Assembly (NCBI GenBank): GCA_038049695.1
Contig: CP142451.1
Location: 47,441,001-47,505,000 of the forward strand
Direction of reading: 5' to 3'
Origin: Cinnamomum chago
Lineage: Eukaryota; Streptophyta; Magnoliopsida; Laurales; Lauraceae
DNA length: 64,000 bases
Shown here one piece after another: positions 1-10,700 of this stretch. The notes below the pieces were generated by a model. That model did not search any database. It was not told where the DNA came from and worked only from the letters and a program-made list of their open reading frames with translations. The number at the start of each line of letters is the position of its first letter. Within the stretch, counting starts at the first letter, position 1. Made by a program: the position numbers and the translations under genes.

Positions 1-384
1 TCCGGTTCGTGTGTTCCAACGGCCCGGATTAGGTTGTCGGGGACGTAACTTTCGATCCGCCCGTCGGATTCGCCAATATGATATACCGTTGGAAATCTCG
101 GGACGAGCAGATCGGCAGGGCAAACAGGCAAGCCCGTTTCGTGCCTCCGGCGGGGTCAGATTCGGCCATTCTCGATGCTGTATCCTCGGTTTTTTGCTCC
201 CCGCTCCCCACTCCCATCGTTCCGACACCGGGAGGACGCACGTCGCCTCAATCGTGGCCCGGAACAAGGGATCGTGAAGCCCAGGTGCCCCCTGCTTAAC
301 TAAACAAAATAAAAAGTGTAATTGCGAGTGCCAAACGATCAGCGCCCAAGGAGGGAAGGCCGAAGTTGACTTCAAAAGCAAAAA
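1..384. other. Partial intergenic spacer at left window edge (left type)
   Basis: This is the last 384 bp of a 417-bp spacer whose own gene lies outside the window. It carries the T6G tract, the variant cggaacaaggg shared with the spacers of copies 1, 10, 28, 40 and 51, and the standard terminator just before copy 1. It holds no gene. Confidence 0.9.
374..384 (-). terminator. Pol III terminator of 5S copy 1 (representative)
   Basis: On the gene strand the 3' end CACCCCC runs straight into TTTTTGCTTTTG. T5 (380-384) is the expected primary terminator for RNA polymerase III, and the T4 at 374-377 is a backup. The same arrangement sits 1-11 bp below the start of nearly every gene. In most of the right half the second run is T5 instead of T4 (gacttaaaaag for gacttcaaaag on the plus strand). 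Copies 27, 39, 50, 61 and 112 have the primary run reduced to T4. Confidence 0.85.
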
Positions 385-504
385 GGGGGTGCAACACGAG
401 GACTTCCCAGGAGGTCACCCATCCTAGGACTACTCTCGCCCAAGCACGCTTTACTGCGGAGTTCTGATGGGATCCGGTGCATTAGCGCTGGTATGATCGC
501 ACCC
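385..504 (-). rRNA. 5S rRNA: 5S rRNA gene, copy 1
   Basis: The product is the 120-nt 5S rRNA of the large cytosolic ribosomal subunit, transcribed by RNA polymerase III and bound by TFIIIA and ribosomal protein L5. The gene strand starts GGGTGCGATCATACC and ends GTGTTGCACCCCC. Nucleotides 1-6 (GGGUGC) pair with 113-118 (GCACCC) to form helix I, so the ends are set by structure, with an uncertainty of 1-2 nt at the 3' end. The plant hallmarks GGATCCCATCAGAACTCCG and GGATGGGTGACCTCC are present. Copy 1 differs from the window consensus at A77C and U53A (A box). U53A is shared with copies 22 and 86. Confidence 0.97.
408..455 (-). promoter_or_regulatory. Internal Pol III promoter of 5S copy 1 (A box, IE, C box; representative)
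   Basis: By analogy with the mapped Arabidopsis 5S internal control region: A box at RNA 50-64 (plus 441-455), intermediate element at RNA 67-72 (433-438), C box at RNA 80-97 (408-425). TFIIIA binds this region and nucleates TFIIIC and TFIIIB. The consensus A box reads AGTTAAGCGTGCTTG. Boundaries are taken from the family, not from data on this genome. Copy 1 itself has U53A in the A box. Confidence 0.8.
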
Positions 505-536
505 GGATTATATTCGCGAATGAAACTGGTTGTACC
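505..536 (-). promoter_or_regulatory. Upstream element of 5S copy 1 (representative)
   Basis: On the gene strand -1 is C, -10 to -3 reads AATATAAT, and -14 to -11 reads CGCG. Plant 5S genes usually have TATATA near -28, GC near -12 and C at -1. Here the GC and the C are present, but -28 to -23 reads CAACCA, so the AT-rich element lies much closer to the start. The element is nearly identical in all units. About 25 units have T instead of C at -2 (gaatta next to the gene on the plus strand). The start-site assignment is inferred from the RNA sequence. Confidence 0.6.
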
Positions 537-921
537 TTCCGGTTCGTGTGTTCCACCGGCCCGGATTGGGTTGTCGGGGACGTAACTTTCGATCCGCCCG
601 TCGGATTCGCCATTATGATATACCGTTGGAAATCTCGGGACGAGCAGATCGGCTGGGCAAACCGGCAAGCCCGTTTCGTGCCTCCGGCGGGGTCGGATTC
701 GGCCATTCTCGATGCTGTATGCTCGGTTTTTTGCTCCCCGCTCCCCACGCCCATCGTTCCGACACCGGGAGGACGCACGTCGCCTCAATCGTGGCCCGGA
801 ACAAGGGATCGTGAAGCCCAGGTGCCCCCTGCTTAACTAAACAAAATAAAAAGTGTAATTGCGAGTGCCAAACGATCAGCGCCCAAGGAGGGAAGGCCGA
901 AGTTGACTTCAAAAGCAAAAA
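505..921. other. Intergenic spacer, left type (representative, copy 1 to 2)
   Basis: This 417-bp non-coding spacer contains about 40 CpG dinucleotides by hand count. Landmarks in plus order are the promoter-proximal AT stretch, two short cggattcg copies about 95 bp apart, a T6 tract followed by G (727-732), a tandem 7-bp gctcccc pair, and an A-rich stretch (taaacaaaataaaaag) about 90 bp before the next gene. Left-type spacers, with T6G and the distal block cccaaggagggaaggcc then ttcaaaag, occupy the array up to about 31.4 kb. I see no gene in this spacer or its relatives. Confidence 0.9.
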
Positions 922-1041
922 GGGGGTGCAACACGAGGACTTCCCAGGAGGTCACCCATCCTAGTACTACTCTCGCCCAAGCACGCTTAACTGCGGAGTT
1001 CTGATGGGATCCGATGCATTAGCACTGGTATGATCGCCCCA
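922..1041 (-). rRNA. 5S rRNA: 5S rRNA gene, copy 2
   Basis: C28U, C18U, U4G and G1U. The last two turn the 5' end into UGGGGC, leaving pairs 1-118 and 4-115 of helix I mismatched. The U4G/G1U end is shared with copies 11, 23, 29, 41 and 52. Confidence 0.95.
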
Positions 1042-1458
1042 GGATTATATTCGCGAATGAAACTGGTTGTACCTTCCGGTTCGTGTCTTCCAGCGGCCCG
1101 GATTGGGTTGTCGGGGACGTAACTTTCGATCCGCCCGTCGGATTCGCCAATATGATATACCGTTGGAAAGCTCGGGACGAGTGGGTCGGCGGGGCAATCG
1201 GGCAAGCCCGTTTCGTGCATCCGGCGGGGTCGGATTCGGCCATTCTCGATGCTGTATCCTCGGTTTTTTGCTCCCCGCTCCCCACGCCCATCGTTCCGAC
1301 ACCGGGAGGACGCACGTCGCCCCCATCGTGGCCCGGAATAGGGGATCGTGAAGCCCAGGTGCCCCCTGCTTAACTAAACAAAATGAAAAGTGTAATTGCG
1401 AGTGCCAAACGATCAGCGCCTAAGGAGGGAAGGCCGAAGTTGACTTCAAAAGCAAAAA

Positions 1459-1578
1459 GGGGGTGCAACACGAGGACTTCCCATGAGGTCACCCATCCTA
1501 GTACAACTCTCGCCCAAGCACGCTTAACTGCGGAGTTCTGATGGGATCCGGTGCATTAGCGCTGGTATGATCGCACCC
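1459..1578 (-). rRNA. 5S rRNA: 5S rRNA gene, copy 3
   Basis: C95A (C box) and A74U. The same two changes occur together in copies 4, 30, 42 and 53. Confidence 0.97.
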
Positions 1579-1995
1579 GGATTATATTCGCGAATGAAAC
1601 TGGTTGTACCTTCCGGTTCGTGTCTTCCAGCGGCCCCGATCGGGTTGTCGGGGACGTAACTTTCGATCCGCCGGTCGGATTCGCCAATATGATATACCGT
1701 TGGAAAGCTCGGGACGAGCAGATCGGCGGGGCAAATGGGCAAGCCCGTTTCGTGCCGCCGACGGGGTCGGATTCGGCTATCCTCGATGCTGTATCCTCGA
1801 TTTTTTGCTCCCCGCTCCCCACGCCCATCGTTCCGACACCGGGAGGACGCACGTCGCCCCCATCGTGGCCCGGAATAGGGGATCGTGATGCCCAGGTGCC
1901 CCCTGCATAACTAAAGAAAATAAAAAGTGTAATTGCGAGTGCCAAACGATCAGCGCCCAAGGAGGGAAGGCCGAAGTTGACTTCAAAAGCAAAAA

Positions 1996-2115
1996 GGGGG
2001 TGCAACACGAGGACTTCCCATGAGGTCACCCATCCTAGTACAACTCTCGCCCAAGCACGCTTAACTGCGGAGTTCTGATGGGATCCGGTGCATTAGCGCT
2101 GGTATGATCGCACCC
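1996..2115 (-). rRNA. 5S rRNA: 5S rRNA gene, copy 4
   Basis: C95A and A74U, as in the neighbouring copy 3. The two units are probably a recent local duplication, since their spacers share ccccgatcggg. Confidence 0.97.
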
Positions 2116-2532
2116 GGATTATATTCGCGAATGAAACTGGTTGTACCTTCCGGTTCGTGTCTTCCAGCGGCCCCGATCGGGTTGTCGGGGACGTAACTTT
2201 CGATCCGCCGGTCGGATTCGCCAATATGATATACCGTTGGAAAGCTCGGGACGAGCAGATCGGCGGGGCAAATGGGCAAGCCCGTTTGGTGCATCCGGCG
2301 GGGTCGGATTCGGCCATTCTCGATGCTGTATCCTCGGTTTTTTGCTCCCCGCTCCCCACGCCCATCGTTCCGACACCGGGAGGACGCACGTCGTTCCCAT
2401 CGTGGCCCGGAATAGGGGATCGTGAAGCCCAGGTGCCCCCTGCATAACTAAAGAAAATAAAAAGTGTAATTGCGAGTGCCAAACGATCAGCGCCCAAGGA
2501 GGGAAGGCCGAAGTTGACTTCAAAAGCAAAAA

Positions 2533-2652
2533 GGGGGTGCAACACGAGGACTTCCCAGGAGGTCACCCATCCTAGTACTACTCTCGCCCAAGCACGCTTA
2601 ACTGCGGAGTTCTGATGGGATCCGGTGCATTAGCGCTGGTATGATCGCACCC
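2533..2652 (-). rRNA. 5S rRNA: 5S rRNA gene, copy 5
   Basis: Matches the consensus at all 120 positions. The -2 base is T. Confidence 0.98.
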
Positions 2653-3069
2653 GAATTATATTCGCGAATGAAACTGGTTGTACCTTCCGGTTCGTGTGTT
2701 CCAGCGGCCCGGATTGGGTTGTCGGGGATGTAACTTTCGATCCGCCCGTCGGATTCGCCAATATGATATACCGTTGGAAAGCTCGGGACAAGCAGATCGG
2801 CATGGCTAAACGGCAAGCCCGTTTCGTGCCTCCGGCGGGGTCGGATTCGGCCATTCTCGATGCTTTATCCTCGGTTTTTTGCTCCCCGCTCCCCACGCCC
2901 ATCGTTCCCACACCGGGAGGACGCACGTCGCCCCCATCGTGGCCCGGAATAGGGGATCGTGATGCCCAGGTGCCCCCTGCATAACTAAACAAAATAAAAG
3001 GTGTAATTGCGAGTGCCAAACGATCAGCGCCCAAGGAGGGAAGGCCGAAGTTGACTTCAAAAGCAAAAA

Positions 3070-3189
3070 GGGGGTGCAACACGAGGACTTCCCAGGAGGT
3101 CACCCATCCTAGTACTACTCTCGCCCAAGCACGCTTAACTGCGGAGTTCTGATGGGATCCGGTGCATTAGCGCTGGTATGATCGCACCC
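3070..3189 (-). rRNA. 5S rRNA: 5S rRNA gene, copy 6
   Basis: Matches the consensus. The upstream GC element is altered (-11 G to A). Confidence 0.98.
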
Positions 3190-3606
3190 GGATTATATTT
3201 GCGAATGAAACTGGTTGTACCTTCCGGTTCTTGTGTTCGAATGGCCCGGATTGGGTTGTCGGGGACGTAACTTTCGATCCGCCCGTCGGATTCGCCGATA
3301 TGATATACCGTTGGAAAGCTAAGGACGAGCAGAACGGCGAGGCAAACGGGCAAGCCCGTTTCGTGCCGCCGATGGGGTCGGATTCGGCCATTATCGATGC
3401 TGTATCCTCGGTTTTTTGCTCCCCGCTCCCCACGCCCATCTTTCCGACATCGGGAGGACGCACGTCGCCCCCATTGTGGCCCGGAATAGGGGATCGTGAT
3501 GCCCAGGTGCCCCCTGTATAACTAAACAAAATAAAAAGTGTAATTGCGAGTGCCAAACGATCAGCGCCCAAGGAGGGAAGGCCGAAGTTGACTTCAAAAG
3601 CAAAAA

Positions 3607-3726
3607 GGGGGTGCAAGACGAGGACTTCCTAGGAGGTCACCCATCCTAGTACGACTCTCGCCCAAGCACGCTTAACTGCGGAGTTCTGATGGGATCCGGT
3701 GCATTAGCGCTGGTATGATCGCACCC
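3607..3726 (-). rRNA. 5S rRNA: 5S rRNA gene, copy 7
   Basis: G110C, G97A (edge of C box) and A74C. G97A with A74C is the commonest double allele of the left half (copies 7, 10, 16, 21, 34, 37, 45, 48, 56). Confidence 0.97.
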
Positions 3727-4143
3727 GGATTATATTCGCGAATGAAACTGGTTGTTCCTTCCGGTTCGTGTGTTCCAACGGCCCGGATTGGGTTGTCGGG
3801 GACGTAACTTTCGATCCGCCTGTCGGATTCGCCAAAATGATATACCGTTGGAAAGCTCGGGACGAGCAAATCGGCAGGGCAAACCAGCAAGCCCGTTTCG
3901 TGCCTCCGGCGGGGTCGGATTCGGCCATTCTCGATGCTGTATCCTCGATTTTTTGCTCCCCGCTCCCCACGCCCATCGTTCCGACACCGGGAGGACGCAC
4001 TTCGCCCCAATCGTGGCCCGGAATAGGGGATCGTGATGCCCAGGTGCCCCCTGCATAACTAAAGAAAATAAAAAGTGTAATTGCGAGTGCCAAACGATCA
4101 GCGCCCAAGGAGGGAAGGCCGAAGTTGACTTCAAAAGCAAAAA

Positions 4144-4263
4144 GGGGGTGCAACACGAGGACTTCCCAGGAGGTCATCCATCCTAGTACTACTCTCGCCC
4201 AAGCACGTTTAACTGCGGAGTTCTGATGGGATCCGGTGCATTAGCGCTGGTATGATCGCACCC
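4144..4263 (-). rRNA. 5S rRNA: 5S rRNA gene, copy 8
   Basis: G87A (C box) and G56A (A box). The -2 base is T. Counterpart of copy 19. Confidence 0.96.
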
Positions 4264-4680
4264 GAATTATATTCGCGAATGAAACTGGTTGTACCTTCCG
4301 GTTCGTGTGTTCCAGCGGCCCGGATTGGGTTGTCGGGGACGTAACTTTCTATCCGCCCGTCGGATTCGCCAATATGATATACCGTTGGAAAGCTCGGGAC
4401 GAGCAGATCGGCATGGCAAACCAGCAAGCCTGTTTCGTGCCTCCGGCGGGGTCGGATTCGGCCATTCTCGATGCTTTATCCTCGGTTTTTTGCTCCCCGC
4501 TCCCCACGCCCATCGTTCCCACACCGGGAGGACGCACGTCGCCCCCATCGTGGCCCGGAATAGGGGATCGTGATGCCCAGGTGCCCCATGCATAACTAAA
4601 CAAAATAAAAGGTGTAATTGCGAGTGCCAAACGATCAGCGCCCAAGGAGGGAAGGCCGAAGTTGACTTCTAAAGCAAAAA

Positions 4681-4800
4681 GGTTGTGCAACACGAGGACT
4701 TCCCAGGAGGTCACCCATCCTAGTACTACTCTCGCCCAAGCACGCTTAACTGCGGAGTTCTGATGGGATCCGGTGCATTAGCGCTGGTATGATCGCACCC
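4681..4800 (-). rRNA. 5S rRNA: 5S rRNA gene, copy 9
   Basis: C118A and C117A, which break the first two pairs of helix I. Upstream -13 G to A. Counterpart of copy 20. Confidence 0.95.
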
Positions 4801-5217
4801 GGATTATATTCGTGAATGAAACTGGTTGTACCTTCCGGTTCGTGTGTTCGAATGGCCCGGATTGGGTTGTCGGGGACGTAACTTTCGATCCGCCCGTCGG
4901 ATTCGCCGATATGATGTACCGTTGGAAAGCTCGGGACGAGCAGTTCGGCGAGGCAAACGGGCAAGCCCGTTTCGTGCCGCCGGCGGGGTCGGATTCGGCC
5001 ATTATCGATGCTGTATCCTCGGTTTTTTGCTCCCCGCTCCCCACGCCCATCTTTCCGACATCGGGAGGACGCACGTCGCCCCCATCGTGGCCCGGAATAT
5101 GGGATCGTGATGCCCAGGTGCCCCCTGTATAACTAAACAAAATAAAAAGTGTAATTGCGAGTGCCAAACGATCAGCGCCCAAGGAGGGAAGGCCGAAGTT
5201 GACTTCAAAAGCAAAAA

Positions 5218-5337
5218 GGGGGTGCAACACGAGGACTTCCTAGGAGGTCACCCATCCTAGTACGACTCTCGCCCAAGCACGCTTAACTGCGGAGTTCTGA
5301 TGGGATCCGGTGCATTAGCGCTGGTATGATCGCACCC
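5218..5337 (-). rRNA. 5S rRNA: 5S rRNA gene, copy 10
   Basis: G97A and A74C. Its upstream spacer combines features of spacer 21 (tgtaccaacgg) and spacer 22 (aaatctcggg, aaaaaaataaaaag), so this unit is a recombinant or the parent of both. Confidence 0.97.
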
Positions 5338-5754
5338 GGATTATATTCGCGAATGAAACTGGTTGTTCCTTCCGGTTCGTGTGTACCAACGGCCCGGATT
5401 GGGTTGTCGGGGACGTAACTTTCGATCCGCCCGTCGGATTCGCCAATATGATATACCGTTGGAAATCTCGGGACGAGCAGATCGGCAGGGCAAACCGGCA
5501 AGCCCGTTTCGTGCCTCCGGCGGGGTCGGATTCGGCCATTCTCGATGCTGTATCCTCGGTTTTTTGCTCCCCGCTCCCCACGCCCATCGTTCCGACACCG
5601 GGAGGACGCACGTCGCCTCAATCGTGGCCCGGAACAAGGGATCGTGAAGCCCAGGTGCCCCCTGCTTAACTAAAAAAAATAAAAAGTGTAATTGCGAGTG
5701 CCAAACGATCAGCGCCCAAGGAGGGAAGGCCGAAGTTGACTTCAAAAGCAAAAA

Positions 5755-5874
5755 GGGGGTGCAACACGAGGACTTCCCAGGAGGTCACCCATCCTAGTAC
5801 TACTCTCGCCCAAGCACGCTTAACTGCGGAGTTCTGATGGGATCCGATGCATTAGCGCTGGTATGATGGCCCCA
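5755..5874 (-). rRNA. 5S rRNA: 5S rRNA gene, copy 11
   Basis: C28U, G7C, U4G and G1U. Helix I is weakened as in copy 2. Identical to copy 23. Confidence 0.95.
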
Positions 5875-6291
5875 GGATTATATTCGCGAATTAAACTGGT
5901 TGTACCTTCCGGTTCGTGTCTTCCAGCGGCCCGGATTGGGTTGTCGGGGACGTAACTTTCGATTCGCCCGTCGGATTCGCCAATATGATATACCGTTGGA
6001 AAGCTCGGGACGAGTGGGTCGGCGGGGCAAACGGGCAAGCCTGTTTCGTGCCGCCGGCGGAGTTGGATTCGGCCATTCTCGATGCTGTATCCTCGGTTTT
6101 TTGCTCCCCGCTCCCCACGCCCATCGTTCCGACACCGGGAGGACGCACGTCGCCCCCATCGTGGCCCGGAATAGGGGATCGTGATGCCCAGGTGCCCCCT
6201 GCATAACTAAACAAAATAAAAAGTGTAATTGCGAGTGCCAAACGATCAGCGCCCAAGGAGGGAAAGCCGAAGTTGACTTCAAAAGCAAAAA

Positions 6292-6411
6292 GGGGGTGCA
6301 ACACGAGGACTTCCCAGGAGGTCACCCATCCTCGTACGACTCTCTCCCAAGCACGCTTAACTGCGGAGTTCTGATGGGATGCGGTGCATTAGCGCTGGTA
6401 TGATCGCACCC
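6292..6411 (-). rRNA. 5S rRNA: 5S rRNA gene, copy 12 (diverged)
   Basis: U79G, A74C, C67A (intermediate element) and G31C. G31C removes the GGATCC hexamer present in nearly all other copies. Counterpart of copy 24. Confidence 0.94.
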
Positions 6412-6828
6412 GGATTATATTCGCGAATGAAACTGGTTGTACCTTCCGGTTCGTGTGTTCCAACGGCCCGGATTGGGTTGTCGGGGACGTAACTTTCGAT
6501 CCTCCTGTCGGATTCGCCAATATGATATACCGTTGGAAAGCTCGGGACGAGCAGATCGGCAGGGCAAATCGGCAAGCCCGTTTCGTGCCTCCGGCGGGAT
6601 CGGATTTGGCCATTGTCGATGCTGTATCTTCGGTTTTTTGCTCCCCGCTCCCCACGCCCATCGTTCCGACACAGGGAGGACGCACGTCGCCCCAATCGTG
6701 GCCCGGAATAGGGGATCGTGAAGCCCAGGTTCCCCCTGCTTAACTAAACAAAATAAAAAGTGTAATTGCGAGTGCCAAACGATCAGCGCCCAAGGAGGGA
6801 AGGCCGAAGTTGACTTCAAAAGCAAAAA

Positions 6829-6948
6829 GGGGGTACAACACGAGGACTTCCCAGGAGGTCACCCATCCTAGTACTACTCTCGCCCAAGCACGCTTAACTG
6901 CGGAGTTCTGATGGGATCCGATGCATTAGCGCTGGTATGATCGCACCC
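6829..6948 (-). rRNA. 5S rRNA: 5S rRNA gene, copy 13
   Basis: C114U, which still allows a G-U pair with G5, and C28U. Counterpart of copy 25. Confidence 0.97.
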
Positions 6949-7365
6949 GGATTATATTCGCGAATGAAACTGGTTGTACCTTCCGGTTCGTGTCTTCTAG
7001 CGGCCCGGATTGGGTTGTCGGGGACGTAACTTTCGATTCGCTCGTCGGATTCGCCAATATGATATACCGTTGGAAAGCTCGGGACGAGTAGGTCGGCGGG
7101 GCAAACGGGCAAGCCCGTTTCGTGCCGCCGGCGGGGTGGGATTCGGTCATTCTCGATGCTGTATCCTCGGTTTTTTGCTCCCCGCTCCCCACGCCCATCG
7201 TTCCGACACCGGGAGGACGCACGTCGCCCTCATCGTGGCCCGGAATAGGGGATCGTGAAGCCCAGGTGCCCCCTGCTTAACTAAACAAAATGAAAAGTGT
7301 AATTGCGAGTGCCAAACGATCAGCGCCCAAGGAGGGAAGGCCGAAGTTGACTTCAAAAGCAAAAA

Positions 7366-7485
7366 GGGGGTGCAACACGAGGACTTCCCAGGAGGTCACC
7401 CATCCTAGTACAACTCTCGCCCAAGCACGCTTAACTGCGGAGTTCTGATGGGATCCGGTGCATTAGCGCTGGTATGATCGCACCC
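7366..7485 (-). rRNA. 5S rRNA: 5S rRNA gene, copy 14
   Basis: A74U only. Counterpart of copy 26. Confidence 0.97.
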
Positions 7486-7902
7486 GGATTATATTCGCGA
7501 ATGAAACTGGTTGTACCTTCCGGTTCGTGTCTTCCAGCGGCCCGGATTGGGTTGTCGGGGACGTAACTTTCGATCCGCCGGTCGGATTCGCCAATATGAT
7601 ATACCGTTGGAAAGCTCGGGACGAGCAGATCGGCGGGGCAAACGGGCAAGCCCGTTTCGTGCCGCCGGCGGGGTCGGATTCGGCTATCCTCGATGCTGTA
7701 TCCTCGGTTTTTTGCTCCCCGCTCCGCACGCCCATCGTTCCGACACCGGGAGGACGCACGTCGCCCCCATCGTGGCCCGGAATAGGGGATCGTGATGCCC
7801 AGGTGCCCCCTGCATAACTAAAGAAAATAAAATGTGTAATTGCGAGTGCCAAACGATCAGCGCCCAAGGAGGGAAGGCCGTAGTTGACTTCAAAAGCAAA
7901 AA

Positions 7903-8022
7903 GGGGGTGCACCACGAGGACTTCCCAGGAGGTCACCCATCCTCGTACTACTCTCCCCCAAGCACACTTAACTGCGGAGTTCTGATGGGATCCGGTGCAT
8001 TAGCGCTGGTATGATCGCACCC
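7903..8022 (-). rRNA. 5S rRNA: 5S rRNA gene, copy 15 (diverged)
   Basis: U111G, U79G, C67G (intermediate element) and C57U (A box). U111G and C57U are shared with copies 28, 40 and 51. With two internal promoter changes this copy may be poorly transcribed. Confidence 0.94.
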
Positions 8023-8439
8023 GAATTATATTCGCGAATGAAACTGGTTGTACCGTCCGGTTCGTGTGTTCCAGCGGCCCGGATTGGGTTGTCGGGGACG
8101 TAACTTTCGATCCGCCCGTCGGATTCGCCGATATGATATACCGTTGGAAAGCTCGGGACGAGCAGATCGGCGAGGCAAACGGGCAAGCCCGTTTCTTGCC
8201 GCCGGCGGGGTCGGATTCGGCCATTATCGTTGCTGTATCCTCGGTTTTTTACTCCCCGCTCCCCACGCCCATCTTTCCGACATCGGGAGGACGCACGTCG
8301 CCCCCATCGTGGCCCGGAATAGGGGATCGTGATGCCCAGGTGCCCCCTGCATAACTAAACAAAATAAAAAGTGTAATTGCGAGTGCCAAACGATCAGCGC
8401 CCAAGGAGGGAAGGCCGAAGTTGACTTCAAAAGCAAAAA

Positions 8440-8559
8440 GGGGGTGCAACACGAGGACTTCCTAGGAGGTCACCCATCCTAGTACGACTCTCGCCCAAGC
8501 ACGCTTAAATGCGGAGTTCTGATGGGATCCGGTGCATTAGCGCTGGTATGATCGCACCC
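8440..8559 (-). rRNA. 5S rRNA: 5S rRNA gene, copy 16
   Basis: G97A, A74C and G51U (A box). Confidence 0.96.
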
Positions 8560-8976
8560 GGATTATATTCGCGAATGAAACTGGTTGTTCCTTCCGGTTC
8601 GTGTGTTCCAACGGCCCGGATTGGGTTGTCGGGGACGTAACTTTCGATCCGCCTGTCGGATTCGCCAATATGATATACCGTTGGAAAGCTCGGGACGAGC
8701 AGATCGGCAGGGCAAACCAGCAAGCCCGTTTCGTGCCTCCGGCGGGGTCGGATTCGGCAATTCTCGATGCTGTATCCTCGGTTTTTTGCTCCCCGCTCCC
8801 CACGCCCATCGTTCCGACACCGGGAGGACGCACTTCGCCCCAATCGTGGCCCGGAATAGGGGATCGTGAAGCCCAGGTGCCCCCTGCTTAACTAAACAAA
8901 ATAAAAAGTGTAATTGCGAGTGCCAAACGATCAGCCCCCAAGGAGGGAAGGCCGAAGTTGACTTCAAAAGCAAAAA

Positions 8977-9096
8977 GGGGGTGCAACACGAGGACTTCCC
9001 AGGAGGTCACCCATCCTAGTACTACTCTCGCCCAAGCACGCTTAACTGCGGAGTTCTGATGGGATCCGATGCATTAGCGCTGGTATGATCGCACCC
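8977..9096 (-). rRNA. 5S rRNA: 5S rRNA gene, copy 17
   Basis: C28U. The conserved C at -1 is replaced by T, the only unit where I see this. Confidence 0.97.
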
Positions 9097-9513
9097 AGAT
9101 TATATTCGCGAATGAAACTGGTTGTACCTTCCGGTTCGTGTCTTCCACCGGCCCAGATTGGGTTGTCGGGGACGTAACTTTCGATCCGCCCGTCGGATTC
9201 GCCGATATGATATACCGTTGGAAAGCTCGGGACGAGCAGATCGGCGGGGCAAACGGGCAAGCCCGTTTCGTGCCTCCGGCGGGGTCGGATTCGTCCATTC
9301 TCGATGCTGTATCCTCGGTTTTTTGCTCCCCGCTCCCCACGCCCATCGTTCCGACACCGGGAGGACGCACGTCGTTCCCATCGTGGCCCGGAATAGGGGA
9401 TCGTGAAGCCCAGGTGCCCCCTGCTTAACTAGACAAAATAAAAAGTGTAATTGCGAGTGCCAAACGATCAGCGCCCAAGGAGGGAAGGCCGAAGTTGACT
9501 TCAAAAGCAAAAA

Positions 9514-9633
9514 GGGGGTGCAACACGAGGACTTCCCAGGAGGTCACCCATCCTAGTACAACTCTCGCCCAAGCACGCTTAACTGCGGAGTTCTGATTGG
9601 ATCCGGTGCATTAGCGCTGGTATGATCGCACCC
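9514..9633 (-). rRNA. 5S rRNA: 5S rRNA gene, copy 18
   Basis: A74U and C36A (loop C region). Confidence 0.97.
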
Positions 9634-10050
9634 GGATTATATTCGCGAATGAAACTGGTTGTACCTTCCGGTTCGTGTCTTCCAGCGGCCCGGATTGAGT
9701 TGTCGGGGACGTAAATTTCGATCCGCCGGTCGAATTCGCCAATATGATATACCGTTGGAAAGCTCGGGACGAGCAGATCGGCGGGGTAAACGGGCAAGCC
9801 CGTTTCGTGCCGCCGGCGAGGTCGGATTCGGCTATCCTCGATGCTGTATCCTCCGTTTTTTGCTCCCCGCTCCCCACGCCCATCGTTCCGACACCGGGAG
9901 GACGCACGTCGCCCCCATCGTGGCCCGGAATAGGGGATCGTGATGCCCAGGTGCCCCCTGCATAACTAAAGAAAATAAAAAGTGTAATTGCGAGTGCCAA
10001 ACGATCAGCGCCCAAGGAGGGAAGGCCGAAGTTGACTTCAAAAGCAAAAA

Positions 10051-10170
10051 GGGGGTGCAACACGAGGACTTCCCAGGAGGTCATCCATCCTAGTACTACT
10101 CTCGCCCAAGCACGTGTAACTGCGGAGTTCTGATGGGATCCGATGCATTAGCGCTGGTATGATCGCACCC
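10051..10170 (-). rRNA. 5S rRNA: 5S rRNA gene, copy 19
   Basis: G87A, G56A, A55C and C28U. Upstream -2 T and -12 C to G. Two A-box changes make this a candidate weak gene. Confidence 0.94.
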
Positions 10171-10580
10171 GAATTATATTCCCGAATGAAACTGGTTGTA
10201 CCTTCCAGTTCGTGTGTTCCAGCGGCCCGGATTGGGTTGTCGGGGACGTAACTTTCTATCCGCCCGTCGGATTCGCCAATATGATATACCGTTGGAAAGC
10301 TCGGGACGAGCAGATCGGCATGGCAAACCAGCAAGCCTGTTTCGTGCCTCCGGCGGGGTCGGATTCGGCCATTCTCGATGCTTTATCCTCGGTTTTTTGC
10401 TCCCCACGCCCATCGTTCCCACACCGGGAGGACGCACGTCGCCCCCATCGTGGCCCGGAATAGGGGATCGTGATGCCCAGGTGCCCCCTGCATAACTAAA
10501 CAAAATAAAAGGTGTAATTGCGAGTGCCAAACGATCAGCGCCCAAGGAGGGAAGGCCGAAGTTGACTTCAAAAGCAAAAA
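10171..10580. other. Spacer with 7-bp deletion (copy 19 to 20)
   Basis: 410 bp. One of the two tandem gctcccc copies after the T6 tract is missing (near 10,400). Otherwise left type. No gene. Confidence 0.9.
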
Positions 10581-10700
10581 GGTTGTGCAACACGAGGACT
10601 TCCCAGGAGGTCACCCATCCTAGTACTACTCTCGCCCAAGCACGCTTAACTGCGGAGTTCTGATGGGATCCGGTGCATTAGCGCTGGTATGATCGCGCCC
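10581..10700 (-). rRNA. 5S rRNA: 5S rRNA gene, copy 20
   Basis: C118A, C117A and U4C. Three helix I positions are affected. Upstream -13 G to A as in copy 9. Confidence 0.94.

Larger units (their letters stand above)
4144..7902. repeat. Higher-order block A1 (copies 8-14)
   Basis: The unit order and private variants here recur at 10,051-14,325 (copies 19-26). Examples: spacer 8 and 19 share ctatccgcccg and agcctgtttcg; genes 9 and 20 share AA at 117-118; genes 11 and 23 share G7C with the U4G/G1U end; genes 12 and 24 share A74C, C67A and G31C; genes 13 and 25 share C114U and C28U. The second block has one unit more, because copy 10 looks like a fusion of units 21 and 22. Confidence 0.75.

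Noticed and set aside
727..732. T6/T7 tract as the 5S terminator
   Set aside because: The T run is on the plus strand and the genes are on the minus strand. The true terminator is the A5 tract (T5 on the gene strand) directly below each gene.
505..921. Undescribed functional system encoded in the spacer
   Set aside because: I looked for inverted repeats, small RNA genes, tRNA-like boxes and conserved reading frames in the spacer and found none convincing. Variation includes frame-breaking indels.
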